Source: Actinomycetospora straminea (GTDB taxonomy: Bacteria > Actinomycetota > Actinomycetes > Mycobacteriales > Pseudonocardiaceae). Taken from it: a DNA stretch of 64,000 nucleotides. Position 1 is the stretch's first letter. Each line of letters begins with the position of its first letter. The position numbers and the translations under genes are program-made. A model generated the notes under the pieces. The model did no database searches, was not told the origin of the DNA, and saw only the letters and a program-made list of their open reading frames with translations. Shown here one piece after another: positions 32,953-41,540 of this stretch. The stretch lies in the NCBI RefSeq assembly GCF_028737255.1, contig NZ_JAQZAN010000015.1:98074-162073 (forward strand), in the 5' to 3' direction.

Positions 32953-34182
32953 TCAGGCGAGGTGCAGACGGCTCGCGAGCTGCTCTAACGCGACGCTACG
33001 GGCGCCGCGGTTGTTGCGCAGCCAGCTCAGCACGAGCTGGCGGCTGATCGCGTGGTGTCGAATCTGCTCGGGCGCGAGCTGCTCGGCCTGGAGGAGCACA
33101 CCCAGGGCATCGTCGCGACGGCTCCGGGCCGTGTACGCCCGGGCAGTCTCGATCGCGTGGCGGACCTGACGCTCGACGGGTAGCGCGGACGCGTCGATCC
33201 GAGGGGCGAGGTCGACGGCGATCTGGACGTCGCCCAGCTCCATGGCTGTGGTCATTCGGTGGAGCGCCACGTTAGTCGGCCCGAACGCAGTCCACATGGC
33301 GTTCTGGTCGCGCCCGAGCCGGCTGGCGCTTTCCTGAGCCTCGTCCAGGAACGAGAGGGCGGCGGCGCGGTCGTCGGCGCGAGCCGCCGCGACGGCGCCC
33401 GTCAGGAAGAGCGTTCCGTAGACCGAGAGCAGGGCGTCATCAGCCCGAGGACCGAGCTGGGGCTGGAGGAGGTCGGCCGCGGCGCGGGTGAGGTCGACGC
33501 TGGCTGCGAACCGACCCGTGGAGTGCAGGGCGTGGGTGACCGATCGAAAGAGCGATCCAAGAACAACGGGATTGCCGGACCTTTGTGCGGCGGTGAGCCC
33601 GCGCTCGGAGGCGATCCAGGCGAGGTCGGTCTCCCCGAGCTTGGTCAACACGGAGACGGCGACCTGGTAGGTGAGCCCGAGTAGACCTTGCACCCGGCCG
33701 AAGTCCTCGACGTCGGCCGTGCGGGTGGCCCGTAGGGCGTCTTTGAGGATGAGCGGGACGCGCGCCGTCACGTACGCGTACCGGCTCGCCTGGTAGGCCT
33801 CGAACGCCGAGGCGACATCCCGCTCCACGTTGTCGAGACTGACCGGCTCGTCGTCGGCGTTGCTGGCCCCGAGGAGCGGAGCGAGCTGGCTGTAGTCCAT
33901 CAGGGCCGCGCGTAGCGCGGGCACGGTGTTGACGCCGCTGTCGTCGGTCCAGTCGAGGAGTGTGGGCTCGCCGACGAGATCGCCGATGGCGACGTCCAGG
34001 GCGTCGGCCAACCGACGGATCACCGACAAGCGGTCGAGTTCGATCCGATTGTTCTCGACGCGGCTCAGCCAGTCCTCGGTACGCCCTACCAAGCCGGCCA
34101 GCACCAGCTGTGACTGTCCCCGTCGCCGGCGGTAGAACGCGATTCGCTCGCCAATGGTCATCGTCTCGGTCATTCCGCGCAT
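32953..34182 (-). CDS. XRE family regulator with a helical sensor region
   Basis: About 409 residues. The N-terminal helix-turn-helix ([34 protein letters not shown] region) is a Cro/C1 type. The rest is all-helical with TPR-like repeats (for example [22 protein letters not shown]), typical of regulators of actinobacterial elements that sense a small molecule or peptide. Several ATGs are possible (34191 to 34161); 34182 is used. It is divergent from the HTH gene and a dyad lies between them, so it probably controls both. Confidence 0.85.
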   Translation of the reverse strand: MRGMTETMTIGERIAFYRRRRGQSQLVLAGLVGRTEDWLSRVENNRIELDRLSVIRRLADALDVAIGDLVGEPTLLDWTDDSGVNTVPALRAALMDYSQLAPLLGASNADDEPVSLDNVERDVASAFEAYQASRYAYVTARVPLILKDALRATRTADVEDFGRVQGLLGLTYQVAVSVLTKLGETDLAWIASERGLTAAQRSGNPVVLGSLFRSVTHALHSTGRFAASVDLTRAAADLLQPQLGPRADDALLSVYGTLFLTGAVAAARADDRAAALSFLDEAQESASRLGRDQNAMWTAFGPTNVALHRMTTAMELGDVQIAVDLAPRIDASALPVERQVRHAIETARAYTARSRRDDALGVLLQAEQLAPEQIRHHAISRQLVLSWLRNNRGARSVALEQLASRLHLA

Positions 34183-34215
34183 GACGATCACCTTCTTCCG
34201 AGGTCGCTGAACAAC

Positions 34216-34234
34216 CCCGGAATTTTCTTCCGGG
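34216..34234. promoter_or_regulatory. Dyad operator between divergent regulators
   Basis: CCCGGAA-TTTTC-TTCCGGG has perfect seven-base arms and a five-base centre. It sits between the start of the XRE gene and that of the HTH gene, where a repressor would control both directions. The binding protein is probably the XRE regulator; not shown. Confidence 0.55.
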
Positions 34235-34307
34235 TCCTCGCTCCCGACCGCTCTGACGCTAGCCGCACAGGCCCGCAGGGCGCAGTCGTTTCAGTCAGGA
34301 GCCAGCC

Positions 34308-34580
34308 GTGACCACAAGTTCAGCCCGACCTGCCTCCGCCTCGGTCGGAGTTCGTCGCTTCTACAGCGTTCCCGAGGCAGCGCGGCTCATCGGCACCGCA
34401 CCGGTGACGCTCTACCGCGCGATCCGCGCCCATGAGTTCCCCGCGGTCCGCATCCGCGGTCGCCTGATCGTCCCCGCTCAGGCGTTGGACGCCATGATCG
34501 AGACTGCGATCTCGGAGCAGAGCGTCATTAGCGCTGCCGCGTGGGTCCAGGTCCCGGCGAAACCCGCGCGGGAGTCCTGA
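34308..34580 (+). CDS. Helix-turn-helix DNA-binding protein (excisionase-like)
   Basis: A 90-residue protein with a MerR/Xis-type HTH_17 domain: FYSVPEAARLIGTAPVTLYRAI, then EFPAVRIRGRLIVPAQALD. This fold is used by excisionases and small regulators of integrative elements. It starts at a GTG and ends overlapping the ATG of the next gene (TGATG). No integrase is adjacent, so an excisionase role is unproven. Confidence 0.8.
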   Translation: MTTSSARPASASVGVRRFYSVPEAARLIGTAPVTLYRAIRAHEFPAVRIRGRLIVPAQALDAMIETAISEQSVISAAAWVQVPAKPARES

Positions 34581-34810
34581 TGCCGAGCGTCGGGCTGTTG
34601 ATCCTTGGAGCCGTCCTCGGCGCGTTCATCTGCGCCAAGACCAGGTCGGCCGCCGGGGCCGTCGTCTTCTCGCTGATTGCCTTGGTGCTGTTCATCGGCA
34701 CTCCGATCGGCCAGGGCCTACCGGGAGCTATCGGCGGCTTCATGTCGGCCGTGGATCAAGCGACGACTCCAGCGTTGTCGGGCGAGCCAGGGGCACCGAG
34801 TGACGGCTAA
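34580..34810 (+). CDS. Small two-helix membrane protein
   Basis: A 76-residue protein with two hydrophobic segments: VGLLILGAVLGAFICA and GAVVFSLIALVLFIGTPIG. The end is polar. Its ATG overlaps the stop of the HTH gene (TGATG), so it is translationally coupled. Small membrane proteins of this size are common in conjugative elements; the role is unknown. Confidence 0.75.
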   Translation: MPSVGLLILGAVLGAFICAKTRSAAGAVVFSLIALVLFIGTPIGQGLPGAIGGFMSAVDQATTPALSGEPGAPSDG

Positions 34811-35126
34811 CGGTCAAGGCGCTCGCCTTCGGCTTCCAACGGTCTCGCTCAAGGCCGCGGGGCCGAGGAGCGATGTCGAGCCGCCGTCCGGCGGCGCCCG
34901 AACTGAGCCCACCGAGCGTGAGCGGGCGTTCCTCCCGCCTCAAGGGCGCCGATGGCGCCGCTGCGCGGCCGGACTGCGTCCGTCCCTTGACCCGAGAGAC
35001 CTCGACGGCCCGCGGCGCCCCGAAGCGGGGTGCAGGCAGGAGGGAGCGCCTGCACCCGCCGACCGGCGGGCCCCCATCACCAGCTGTGCAGCGGACGCAG
35101 CTGATCACCTCTTGAGGAGCACCAAG
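34811..35126. other. Hairpin-rich non-coding stretch before ssb
   Basis: The stretch holds several short perfect inverted repeats, for example GCCGCCG-TC-CGGCGGC near 34881 and CCGCCG-AC-CGGCGG near 35057, plus GGCGCC repeats around 34950. No credible start codon with a ribosome site exists before the ssb gene, although the ssb frame is open upstream. It could be an origin or leader region. Confidence 0.45.
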
Positions 35127-35549
35127 ATGAACGAGACGACATTGACGCTCGTCGGGAACCTGACCGAGGCGCCGGAGCTGCGGTACCTGCCAAGCGGGGC
35201 GGCACGAGCAGGCTTCACGGTTGCCTCGACGCCGCGGCGCCTCGACCGCCAATCCGGTTCGTGGGTCCACGGGGACGCGCTGTTCCTGCGGTGCGTCGCA
35301 TGGGGTCCGCTCGCGGAGAACGCCGCGGAGTCACTGGGCAAGGGCGACCGCGTCGTCGTGGTGGGCCGCCTACGGCAGCGGTCGTTCGAGACCGCCGAGG
35401 GCCAGCGTCGGCAGGTGATCGAGCTGGAGGTCGACGAGCTCGGTGCGTCGTTGCGCTTCGCCACGGCGCGTCACCACCGCGTCAACGCGTCAGCGGCCGA
35501 TGCCGACGGGGCGACGCCCGTCGAGGGCCTGGTGAGCAGCGATGGCTGA
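35127..35549 (+). CDS. ssb: Single-stranded DNA-binding protein
   Basis: A 140-residue SSB with the OB-fold pattern NETTLTLVGNLTEAPELRYLPSG, FLRCVAWGPLAENAAESLGKGDRVVVVGRL. The usual acidic DDDIPF-like tip is missing and the C-terminus ends VSSDG, as in many element-borne SSBs. It coats single-stranded DNA during transfer or replication. GAGGAG lies about eight bases ahead of the ATG. It overlaps the WhiB gene by eight bases. Confidence 0.92.
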   Translation: MNETTLTLVGNLTEAPELRYLPSGAARAGFTVASTPRRLDRQSGSWVHGDALFLRCVAWGPLAENAAESLGKGDRVVVVGRLRQRSFETAEGQRRQVIELEVDELGASLRFATARHHRVNASAADADGATPVEGLVSSDG

Positions 35550-35937
35550 CTCGAACTGGCGCGGTCAGGCGGCCTGCCGCGGAGTGGACCCGGAGCTGTT
35601 CTTCCCGGAGTCTTCGGGCGAGCCGCTCGTGCGCAAGCAGGTAGCGGCGGCGAAGGCGGTGTGCCGAGTCTGCCTCGTCCGCGACCGTTGCCTCGCCGAC
35701 GCGCTGCTGCGGCTGCCGCACGGCATCGCAGGAGGGCTCACGGAGCAGGAGCGTCGCCGAGTGCGGTCGGCGGACAGCCTCGCCAAGGCCGACACTCCGC
35801 GGTGGCAGGCACTCCTCGACGCCGGGCGCTCGCACCCGGAGATCGCGCACGAGTGCGGGGTGACGGTACGGACCGTCGACCGCTGGGTGTCCCGACTTCG
35901 CGAGGAGGTCGCGTCGGGCCGAGGTGATCCTCGGTGA
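35542..35937 (+). CDS. WhiB family iron-sulfur regulator
   Basis: A 131-residue WhiB-like protein. The four cluster ligands are Cys12 and the CRVCLVRDRC triple (Cys41, 44, 50). The turn GIAGGLTEQER replaces the usual G(V/I)WGG motif by one residue. A C-terminal extension (residues 75-131) holds its own helix-turn-helix (SHPEIAHECGVTVRTVDRWVSRLRE), which most WhiB proteins lack. It probably regulates the transfer module by binding sigma factor and DNA. Confidence 0.9.
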   Translation: MADSNWRGQAACRGVDPELFFPESSGEPLVRKQVAAAKAVCRVCLVRDRCLADALLRLPHGIAGGLTEQERRRVRSADSLAKADTPRWQALLDAGRSHPEIAHECGVTVRTVDRWVSRLREEVASGRGDPR

Positions 35938-36470
35938 GCGCGATCGAGGTAAGCCGGCGCGAGCGGGCGGCGTGGTCGACGCGGGAGCACGTGCGTCGGG
36001 TCGCGGTCATCGCCTTCGACACGACCGAGCAGCAGGAGCCGATCGAGGGCTTCCACGGGGTGTCCCGGCCTGTGCTCTCCGACCCGCTTGCCGGTGTGCG
36101 GGCTGGACGGCTCGTCGCCGTCGTCGCGGCGGGTGCGCTGCGGGACTGGGCGTTGCGGGCCCGCGGTGCTGGCCACAGCTGGGACGCGGTCGGTCGGGCC
36201 CTGGAGCTTCCCGAGGACTCGGTCGAGACCACCCGTGCGGAGGCGGCATGGGAGTGGCTCATCGAGCACCGACCGCCGGCTCCCACGGCGAGCACCGCGC
36301 CGGACTCGGCGGTGTGGGCCTGCACGACCTGCCGTGGCCGGGTGCGCGACAGCGGCCCGTTCGCCTCCCACCCGGACGACCAGGAGGCAGGCCACCTCGC
36401 CGACTGCGCCCGCCGCGCGGCGGCACTCGAGGCATGGCGGAACGACGAGGAGGGAGAGCGCGATGAGTAG
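35934..36470 (+). CDS. Protein of unknown function with a C-terminal zinc-finger-like motif
   Basis: A 178-residue protein from a GTG that overlaps the WhiB stop (GTGA). Residues 60-105 include a segment like HTH (SWDAVGRALELPEDSVETT). The C-terminus has CTTCRGR, then H and C residues (GHLADCARRAA), a plausible zinc site. I recognise no named family. Tight overlap with both neighbours places it in the transfer operon. Confidence 0.75.
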   Translation: MSAIEVSRRERAAWSTREHVRRVAVIAFDTTEQQEPIEGFHGVSRPVLSDPLAGVRAGRLVAVVAAGALRDWALRARGAGHSWDAVGRALELPEDSVETTRAEAAWEWLIEHRPPAPTASTAPDSAVWACTTCRGRVRDSGPFASHPDDQEAGHLADCARRAAALEAWRNDEEGERDE

Positions 36471-36804
36471 CCGCCGAACCTCGAGCGGGACACCACACCG
36501 CGGCGCCGGACCGACAATGCCGCTGCTGCTGGGCGTCGAACTGGTCCGAGCCGACGTCGCCAGCCACCTGTTCGGGCTCGAGCTCGGCGAAGCGCCCTGT
36601 GGCGGTCCGATCACGTGGGCCCTGATCATCGACGGCGTCGTGGCCGGGCGGACCGACGAGCCCATGACCGACGACGCCGCGCAGGGCTGGGCGCGCCGGA
36701 TCGCCGGGGAGGGCGTGCATTTCCAGCTCGCCCGTGCCGCCGGGGGCTACTGGCTCGCCGATGCCGGTGACGGCTCGCGGACCCGGGGCGGGTGGTCGCG
36801 GTGA
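36463..36804 (+). CDS. Small protein of unknown function in the transfer operon
   Basis: A 113-residue protein opening MSSRRTSSG and containing TWALIIDGVVAGRTDEPMTDDAAQGWARRIAG. Secondary-structure pattern is alpha-beta and soluble. It overlaps its upstream neighbour by eight bases and its stop overlaps the GTG of the coupling protein. No family recognised. Confidence 0.7.
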   Translation: MSSRRTSSGTPHRGAGPTMPLLLGVELVRADVASHLFGLELGEAPCGGPITWALIIDGVVAGRTDEPMTDDAAQGWARRIAGEGVHFQLARAAGGYWLADAGDGSRTRGGWSR

Positions 36805-38714
36805 TCGCGACGGTGCTGATCCTGGCGCTATTGGCTGGAGCGGTCGTGGTGTCGATGATGCGCGGCGCGGTCCGCCAGGCGCTGCTGTTCGGGGCGCTGG
36901 CGAGTCTCCCGGCGACCACCCTGATCCAAGCGCTGTCGTGGCCGGCGCTGCTCGTGGCCGGCGCGGTGCTCGCGCTGGTTGCCTGGCACCGCTGGTCGCG
37001 CAGCCGCTCGATCGTGTCTCGCTGGTCGGCGCGGTCGCGTCGCCGCGCGGGCGTCGCCTCCAGCCTGGACGTGGCCCGGCACGCCGGGACGGTGGCGACC
37101 CGCCGGCGCGCGGGAACCGTTCGGCCGTCGCTGGGCTCGCTGACCCGCCGCGAGGGGTGGGCGACCCCGACCTCGGCGGTGGGGGTGGAGCTGTGCCGGG
37201 TGGGGCTGCAGCGGGTGTGGTCCTCGGTCGAGGACGTGACCCTGGTGTTCGGGGGCCCGCGTACCGGCAAGACCGGCTGGCTGGCCGGCCGGATCCTCGA
37301 CGCCCCCGGCGCCGCGGTGGTGACCTCGACCCGCACCGACCTGCTGGAACTCTGCGCCCCGATCCGGCAACGGAACCGGGGGCCGGTGTTCGTGTTCAAC
37401 CCGGTCGGGCTGGGCGGGCTGCGGTCGACGATCAGCTTCGACCCGCTAACCGGATGTGCCGACCCGGTAACGGCGATGGAGCGCGCGACCGACATGGTCG
37501 CCGCCACCTCCCGCGCCTCGCATGGGGACGCGGAGCGGTGGGACGCCCAGGCACGGCGGGTACTCGCGGCACTGCTGCACGCCGCCGCACTCGGGCGGGG
37601 GTCGATGCGCGATGTGCTCGGCTGGGTGGCCGACAACGACCGTGCCTCCCGTGAGGTCCCGGCGCTGCTGCGGCGCTCGCAGGTGGAGACCTTCGATAAG
37701 GCGGCCGAGCAGTTCGTCACCACCAACGACCGCACCCGTACCTCGATCACCAACTCGATCATGCCCGCCCTGGGGTGGCTCAACCATCCCGACGCCGCTG
37801 CTGCCGCCGCACCCACCGACCAGCCCTTCGACGTCGAAGCTCTGCTCGAGTCACAGGCGACGGTGTTCCTGCTCGGTGCGGAGGAAGCCGACACCGGCCC
37901 CCTGGTCTGCGCACTCACCGGGCACATCGCCCGTGAGGCCCGCCGCCTCGCCACGGCGAAGCAGGCGGGGCGGCTCGATCCGCCGCTGCTTCTGGCGTTG
38001 GACGAGGCGGCGCTGATCAGTCCGGTGCCGCTGGAGAACTGGACCGCCGACATGGGCGGGCGCGGGGTCACGATCATCGCCCCGTTCCAGTCGAGAGCCC
38101 AGCTCCTCGCGCGATACGGGGAGCACAAGACCGCAACGATCCTGAACAACACCGGCTCGGTGATGCTGTTCGGCGGCACCCGCGACCAGGCCGACCTGCA
38201 GTTCTGGGCGACCCTGGCCGGGGAGCGCGACGAGCGCATCACCACCACCGACCTTCACGGTCGGGTCGCGTCGCGGTCGGTGCGAAAGGTGCCGGTGCTC
38301 GCGCCGGCGCAGATCGCGAACCTCCCGGCCGGGAAGGTCGTCGTCTACCGGCGGGGTATCGCCCCGGTGATCGGGCGGGCCCGTATGGCGTGGACCCGCA
38401 GCGACGTCCGCGCCCTGCGCGCGCAGCCCGCGGTCGGCTGGCTGGGCCGGCAGCAGCGGGCCCGAGCGTGGGCCGAGGTCGGCTTGACCGCGGTGCTACG
38501 ACGGCTCGCCAGCCCACGACGGACCACGTGGCGGGCTCGCGGGGCGGTGCTGTGGCGGCGAATGACCACCCGGCGCGGCAGCACAAGCGTGCCGGCATCG
38601 CGCCCGCCTTCCGACGAACGGCCACCGCTGGTGATCGACGTCGACCCGGTCGTCCCGCCCGTGCTCGGCGAGCACGACCACCCGTACAGCAATGACCAGA
38701 GGTGGGTGCGATGA
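36801..38714 (+). CDS. VirD4/TraG-like conjugative coupling protein
   Basis: A 637-residue type IV coupling ATPase. Two N-terminal membrane segments (about 1-75) are followed by a Walker A GGPRTGKTG near residue 150, Walker B LLLALDEAALI and the TraM-recognition-like region with IIAPFQSRAQLLARYG. Such proteins pull relaxase-bound DNA to the secretion channel. The Gly/Pro-poor tail (about 520-637) is basic. GTG start overlaps the upstream stop (GTGA); an earlier in-frame GTG is at 36792. It belongs with the MobF relaxase downstream. Confidence 0.9.
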   Translation: MIATVLILALLAGAVVVSMMRGAVRQALLFGALASLPATTLIQALSWPALLVAGAVLALVAWHRWSRSRSIVSRWSARSRRRAGVASSLDVARHAGTVATRRRAGTVRPSLGSLTRREGWATPTSAVGVELCRVGLQRVWSSVEDVTLVFGGPRTGKTGWLAGRILDAPGAAVVTSTRTDLLELCAPIRQRNRGPVFVFNPVGLGGLRSTISFDPLTGCADPVTAMERATDMVAATSRASHGDAERWDAQARRVLAALLHAAALGRGSMRDVLGWVADNDRASREVPALLRRSQVETFDKAAEQFVTTNDRTRTSITNSIMPALGWLNHPDAAAAAAPTDQPFDVEALLESQATVFLLGAEEADTGPLVCALTGHIAREARRLATAKQAGRLDPPLLLALDEAALISPVPLENWTADMGGRGVTIIAPFQSRAQLLARYGEHKTATILNNTGSVMLFGGTRDQADLQFWATLAGERDERITTTDLHGRVASRSVRKVPVLAPAQIANLPAGKVVVYRRGIAPVIGRARMAWTRSDVRALRAQPAVGWLGRQQRARAWAEVGLTAVLRRLASPRRTTWRARGAVLWRRMTTRRGSTSVPASRPPSDERPPLVIDVDPVVPPVLGEHDHPYSNDQRWVR

Positions 38715-39454
38715 GCCAGCCAGAGCAGCAACCCGACCGCCCGCAGGCGGCGCTGCGGTGGCCAGCCGAGCGGCACACGGCCTACCTCGACAGTCGCCCG
38801 GACGGCACCTCGCCCTACAACCCGGCCGCCGAGTACGGCGATCGCGACTGGCGCGAGCCGGCCTCCGAAGCCGAAGCCGCCGCCCGCACCGCCTACCTAC
38901 GCGAGCACTTCCCGCCAGCGCCGGGCTGGACGCCGCGCCCGCTAACCCCGGTCGAGAACGCGCTCCAGGACGCCCAGGAGCGCGCCGTGCTCTCCGAGCG
39001 CGCCCACGACTCCGACCCCGACGCCTGGGCCGACTACTACCGGCTCCAGGCCGTGGACAGGCTCGCGCCGCTCCCGACCCATGACACGCTCGACGACCTC
39101 CCGGTCGACGAACACGGACAGCCCGACCCCCTCGCTTCGGCGGAGTGGCGTGACGAGGAGCAGGTTGCCCTCGCTCACCGAGCCGATGAGACCGCCTTCG
39201 ACGGACGACCCGGCGACACCGCCGACGCCCCTGCCGGCCCGGAGCGTCTGCGCCAACGCCTCGAGAACTTGCGCGCCGCACGTGCCGCAGAGGCGGTCGA
39301 GAGCGTGCCGGACGAGGACGAGGAGCGGCGCGAGCATCTGCTCCGGTGGCACGACGACGACCACCGCGCCATTGATGTCGGCGCCGATCTCGACTCCTCC
39401 CACGAGACCGGCGACAGCGGGAGCGGTTCCAGCGGACCGGGGTGGGGTCGGTGA
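38711..39454 (+). CDS. Hydrophilic acidic protein of unknown function
   Basis: A 247-residue, strongly charged protein without membrane segments. Notable parts are HTAYLDSRPDGTSPYNPAAEYGDRDW near the N-terminus and coiled-coil-like ERLRQRLENLRAARAAEAVE. The C-terminus is Gly/Ser-rich. ATG overlaps the coupling protein stop (ATGA). The final REHLLRWHDDDH is similar in pattern to REQLTQWHAADR in the small protein two genes downstream, which hints at a shared motif. Confidence 0.7.
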   Translation: MSQPEQQPDRPQAALRWPAERHTAYLDSRPDGTSPYNPAAEYGDRDWREPASEAEAAARTAYLREHFPPAPGWTPRPLTPVENALQDAQERAVLSERAHDSDPDAWADYYRLQAVDRLAPLPTHDTLDDLPVDEHGQPDPLASAEWRDEEQVALAHRADETAFDGRPGDTADAPAGPERLRQRLENLRAARAAEAVESVPDEDEERREHLLRWHDDDHRAIDVGADLDSSHETGDSGSGSSGPGWGR

Positions 39455-40170
39455 CCCGCCGCCCGCCCGGCCAGGCCGGACCTAGCGACGGCGAGTTCGC
39501 CCGAGTGGAGGCCCTGGCCGGGCTGGCCCGAGAAGTGGACGGCCTGCGCCGCGGACTGGACGCCCTGCTCGGAACCCCGACTCGGGTGGACGACCTCGCA
39601 CGCACCGTCGCCCAGCTCGCCGACGCGTTCGCAGCCACCCCGGCCCGGCCAGGCCCGACCGTCGCGCCGTCATGGCTGACCGCACCCACCGACAGCGAAG
39701 CGCTAGCGCGACTGCTCGAGGAGCTGTGCCGGTGGCTGCAGGCGGTGTTCCTGCGCTACCCCGACGGGGTCGCGGTGCTGCCCGAGTGCTGGCTCTGGCA
39801 CCCCGACGTCGTCGAGGAACTGCTCTGGCTGATGTACGCGTGGCGTGCCGCCTACGAGGGCCGCGGCGCCTCGGTGCAGCTGGCGGGGGACTGGCACGAC
39901 CGGCAACGCCCTGGCGTGGTGCGCCGCCTCAAGACCGCGGCCGGATCCTGCTCCCGGGAACGCCACCAGACCCGTCCCGGCTGGGCTGGCGCGCCGTCGG
40001 GTGCGACGCCGGTGCCCGGGGTCGAGGCCGCGACGTCGATCGCCTGGTGGTGGGCCAGCGCCCGCGACGACGCACCTCCTGAGCCGGCCCCCGACAGCAC
40101 AACGGCACAGGGCGGTACCGGGCTCGGCGCCGCGGTCGACGGTGCCGAGCGCGGGCGGTGGTCGCGATGA
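39451..40170 (+). CDS. DUF4913 domain protein
   Basis: A 239-residue protein. Residues about 85-175 fit DUF4913: LCRWLQAVFLRYPDGVAVLPECW, HPDVVEELLWLMYAWRAAYEG, then a C/H-containing end (CSRERHQ). DUF4913 proteins are nearly confined to actinobacterial plasmids and conjugative elements; their role is unknown. The N-terminus has a coiled-coil-like helix (VEALAGLAREVDGLRRGLDALLG). GTG overlaps the upstream stop. Confidence 0.82.
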   Translation: MTRRPPGQAGPSDGEFARVEALAGLAREVDGLRRGLDALLGTPTRVDDLARTVAQLADAFAATPARPGPTVAPSWLTAPTDSEALARLLEELCRWLQAVFLRYPDGVAVLPECWLWHPDVVEELLWLMYAWRAAYEGRGASVQLAGDWHDRQRPGVVRRLKTAAGSCSRERHQTRPGWAGAPSGATPVPGVEAATSIAWWWASARDDAPPEPAPDSTTAQGGTGLGAAVDGAERGRWSR

Positions 40171-40544
40171 CCGCCGCCGACCAGGCCGAGACCCGCGCGC
40201 AGCAGCGCGCCCGCGAGGCCGCGGAGCGGGCCGAGTGGGACCGGCTATCGAAGATCTACTTCGCGCACATGAACGCGGTCGCGCCCGACCAGTTCCACTG
40301 CTTCTGCGGCAGCCTCGACGACCTCCGCCACGCCGTCGCACGCCTCGACCACGAAGCCACACGCAACCCTGGCGCGAAAGCAGGCCGGTCGTCTGGTCGG
40401 GCGGCATCCTCCGCGACCTCTCGTGGCGCCCTTCGAGCTGCTGGGCACGTCGACCAGGACGAGCAGCGTCGTGAGCAGCTAACCCAGTGGCACGCGGCCG
40501 ACCGCACCGTCGAGCGCGGCAGCGTCGACGTCGACGCGGGCTGA
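40167..40544 (+). CDS. Small protein of unknown function in the transfer operon
   Basis: A 125-residue protein with an Arg/Glu/Ala helix at the N-terminus (QAETRAQQRAREAAERAEWDRL) and a central HCFCGSLDDLRHAV segment. The end REQLTQWHAADR echoes the tail of the 247-residue protein two genes upstream. ATG overlaps the DUF4913 stop (ATGA). No family recognised. Confidence 0.7.
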   Translation: MTAADQAETRAQQRAREAAERAEWDRLSKIYFAHMNAVAPDQFHCFCGSLDDLRHAVARLDHEATRNPGAKAGRSSGRAASSATSRGALRAAGHVDQDEQRREQLTQWHAADRTVERGSVDVDAG

Positions 40545-40550
40545 TCGACG

Positions 40551-41309
40551 ATGGCCGACACCGATAACGCGTTGGGCAATCGAGCGCCGGACGAGCGCAG
40601 CAAGGGTTGGCTGCTCTGGCTCCCCGGACTCGCGGTCGCACTCGGCGCCGCCATCGCCACCGCGCACGGGTTGTTCGAGGTCGCCGTCGCCGCCCGCGTC
40701 CCGACCGGCATCGCCTGGCTCTACCCACTGATCACCGACGGGCTCGCCCTGGTCGCCTACGGCGCCACAGCTCGCCTGCGCGACGGGGCGGCTCGCTACG
40801 CGTGGGTCGTGGTCGTCACCGCCGCAGGCCTCTCCGGTCTCGCCCAAGCGACCTACCTCGCCGGCGGACCCGCCGTCGAGGTCGCTCCCGCCCTGCGGTT
40901 CGGAATCGGCGCCTGGCCCGCTGTCGCCGCGGCGGTGGTCGCCCACCTGCTCTACCTGCTCGCCGCCGCGAGCCCCCGTGCTGTTCAGCCCGAACCCGTT
41001 CATTCGACAGGGTTCAACGTCGGCGCTGTACAGGCGCAGGTCCTGCCCGGCGGCGTTCAGCCCGCTCCCGGGCCGAACGCGGACCCGGTCGGCGCCGAGG
41101 GCGCCGACGACAGCAGGTCGGTTGTCGGGCCCCCGCGGGCGGCGCCTTCGCCGGCTCGCGACCGGGCCGAGGCGGCCGCGTCGCGGCATGCCCAGCGTCA
41201 CGGCGTCTGGCCCACCGTCTCCGAGCTCGAGACCACCGCCGAGGTCTCCCGCGGGCCGCCGCGGCCGCGCTCAAGGCCCTCCGCGACCGACCGCTTCCCC
41301 TCCGCCTGA
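40551..41309 (+). CDS. DUF2637 membrane protein with a 3' frameshift
   Basis: The N-terminal ~140 residues are a DUF2637 membrane domain (about four helices: LWLPGLAVALGAAIATAHGLFEVAV, GIAWLYPLITDGLALVAY and others), common on actinobacterial plasmids and ICEs. The C-terminus should be a winged helix: WPTVSELETTAEVSRG fits, but then the frame reads PPRPRSRP. One base further the sequence gives AAAALKALRDRPLPLRLI and stops at 41353, overlapping the ATG at 41350. So one base is probably missing near 41256, by mutation or sequencing error. Confidence 0.8.
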   Translation: MADTDNALGNRAPDERSKGWLLWLPGLAVALGAAIATAHGLFEVAVAARVPTGIAWLYPLITDGLALVAYGATARLRDGAARYAWVVVVTAAGLSGLAQATYLAGGPAVEVAPALRFGIGAWPAVAAAVVAHLLYLLAAASPRAVQPEPVHSTGFNVGAVQAQVLPGGVQPAPGPNADPVGAEGADDSRSVVGPPRAAPSPARDRAEAAASRHAQRHGVWPTVSELETTAEVSRGPPRPRSRPSATDRFPSA

Positions 41310-41379
41310 TCAACACCAGCGACAACGACACCACCGACGAGGCCCAACCATGACCACCCAGCAGCCGACCACCACGACC

Positions 41380-41540
41380 ACGAGCACCAACCAGAACCGA
41401 GACAAGGACCAAGAACCAAGAACAGCAACCGACACCGATCACTACACCGAACAGACGACAAGACACGAGCAACAAGACCCAAGAACGAAAAGATCAAGGG
41501 AAAGATCAGAAGACGCACACCGAGGCATCACGATCCGAGG
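41380..41540. other. A-rich, T-poor stretch before the relaxase gene (oriT candidate)
   Basis: This strand is unusually rich in A and poor in T, and the GC content is clearly lower than in the flanks. A 99-codon frame crosses it (41350-41649) but is low-complexity (many Thr, Gln, Arg) and runs into the relaxase gene. An oriT directly ahead of the MobF gene would fit family habits. I see no firm nic-site sequence. Confidence 0.4.

Noticed and set aside
34308..34580. Firm call of excisionase
   Set aside because: The fold fits, but no integrase is adjacent, so it was described only as excisionase-like.
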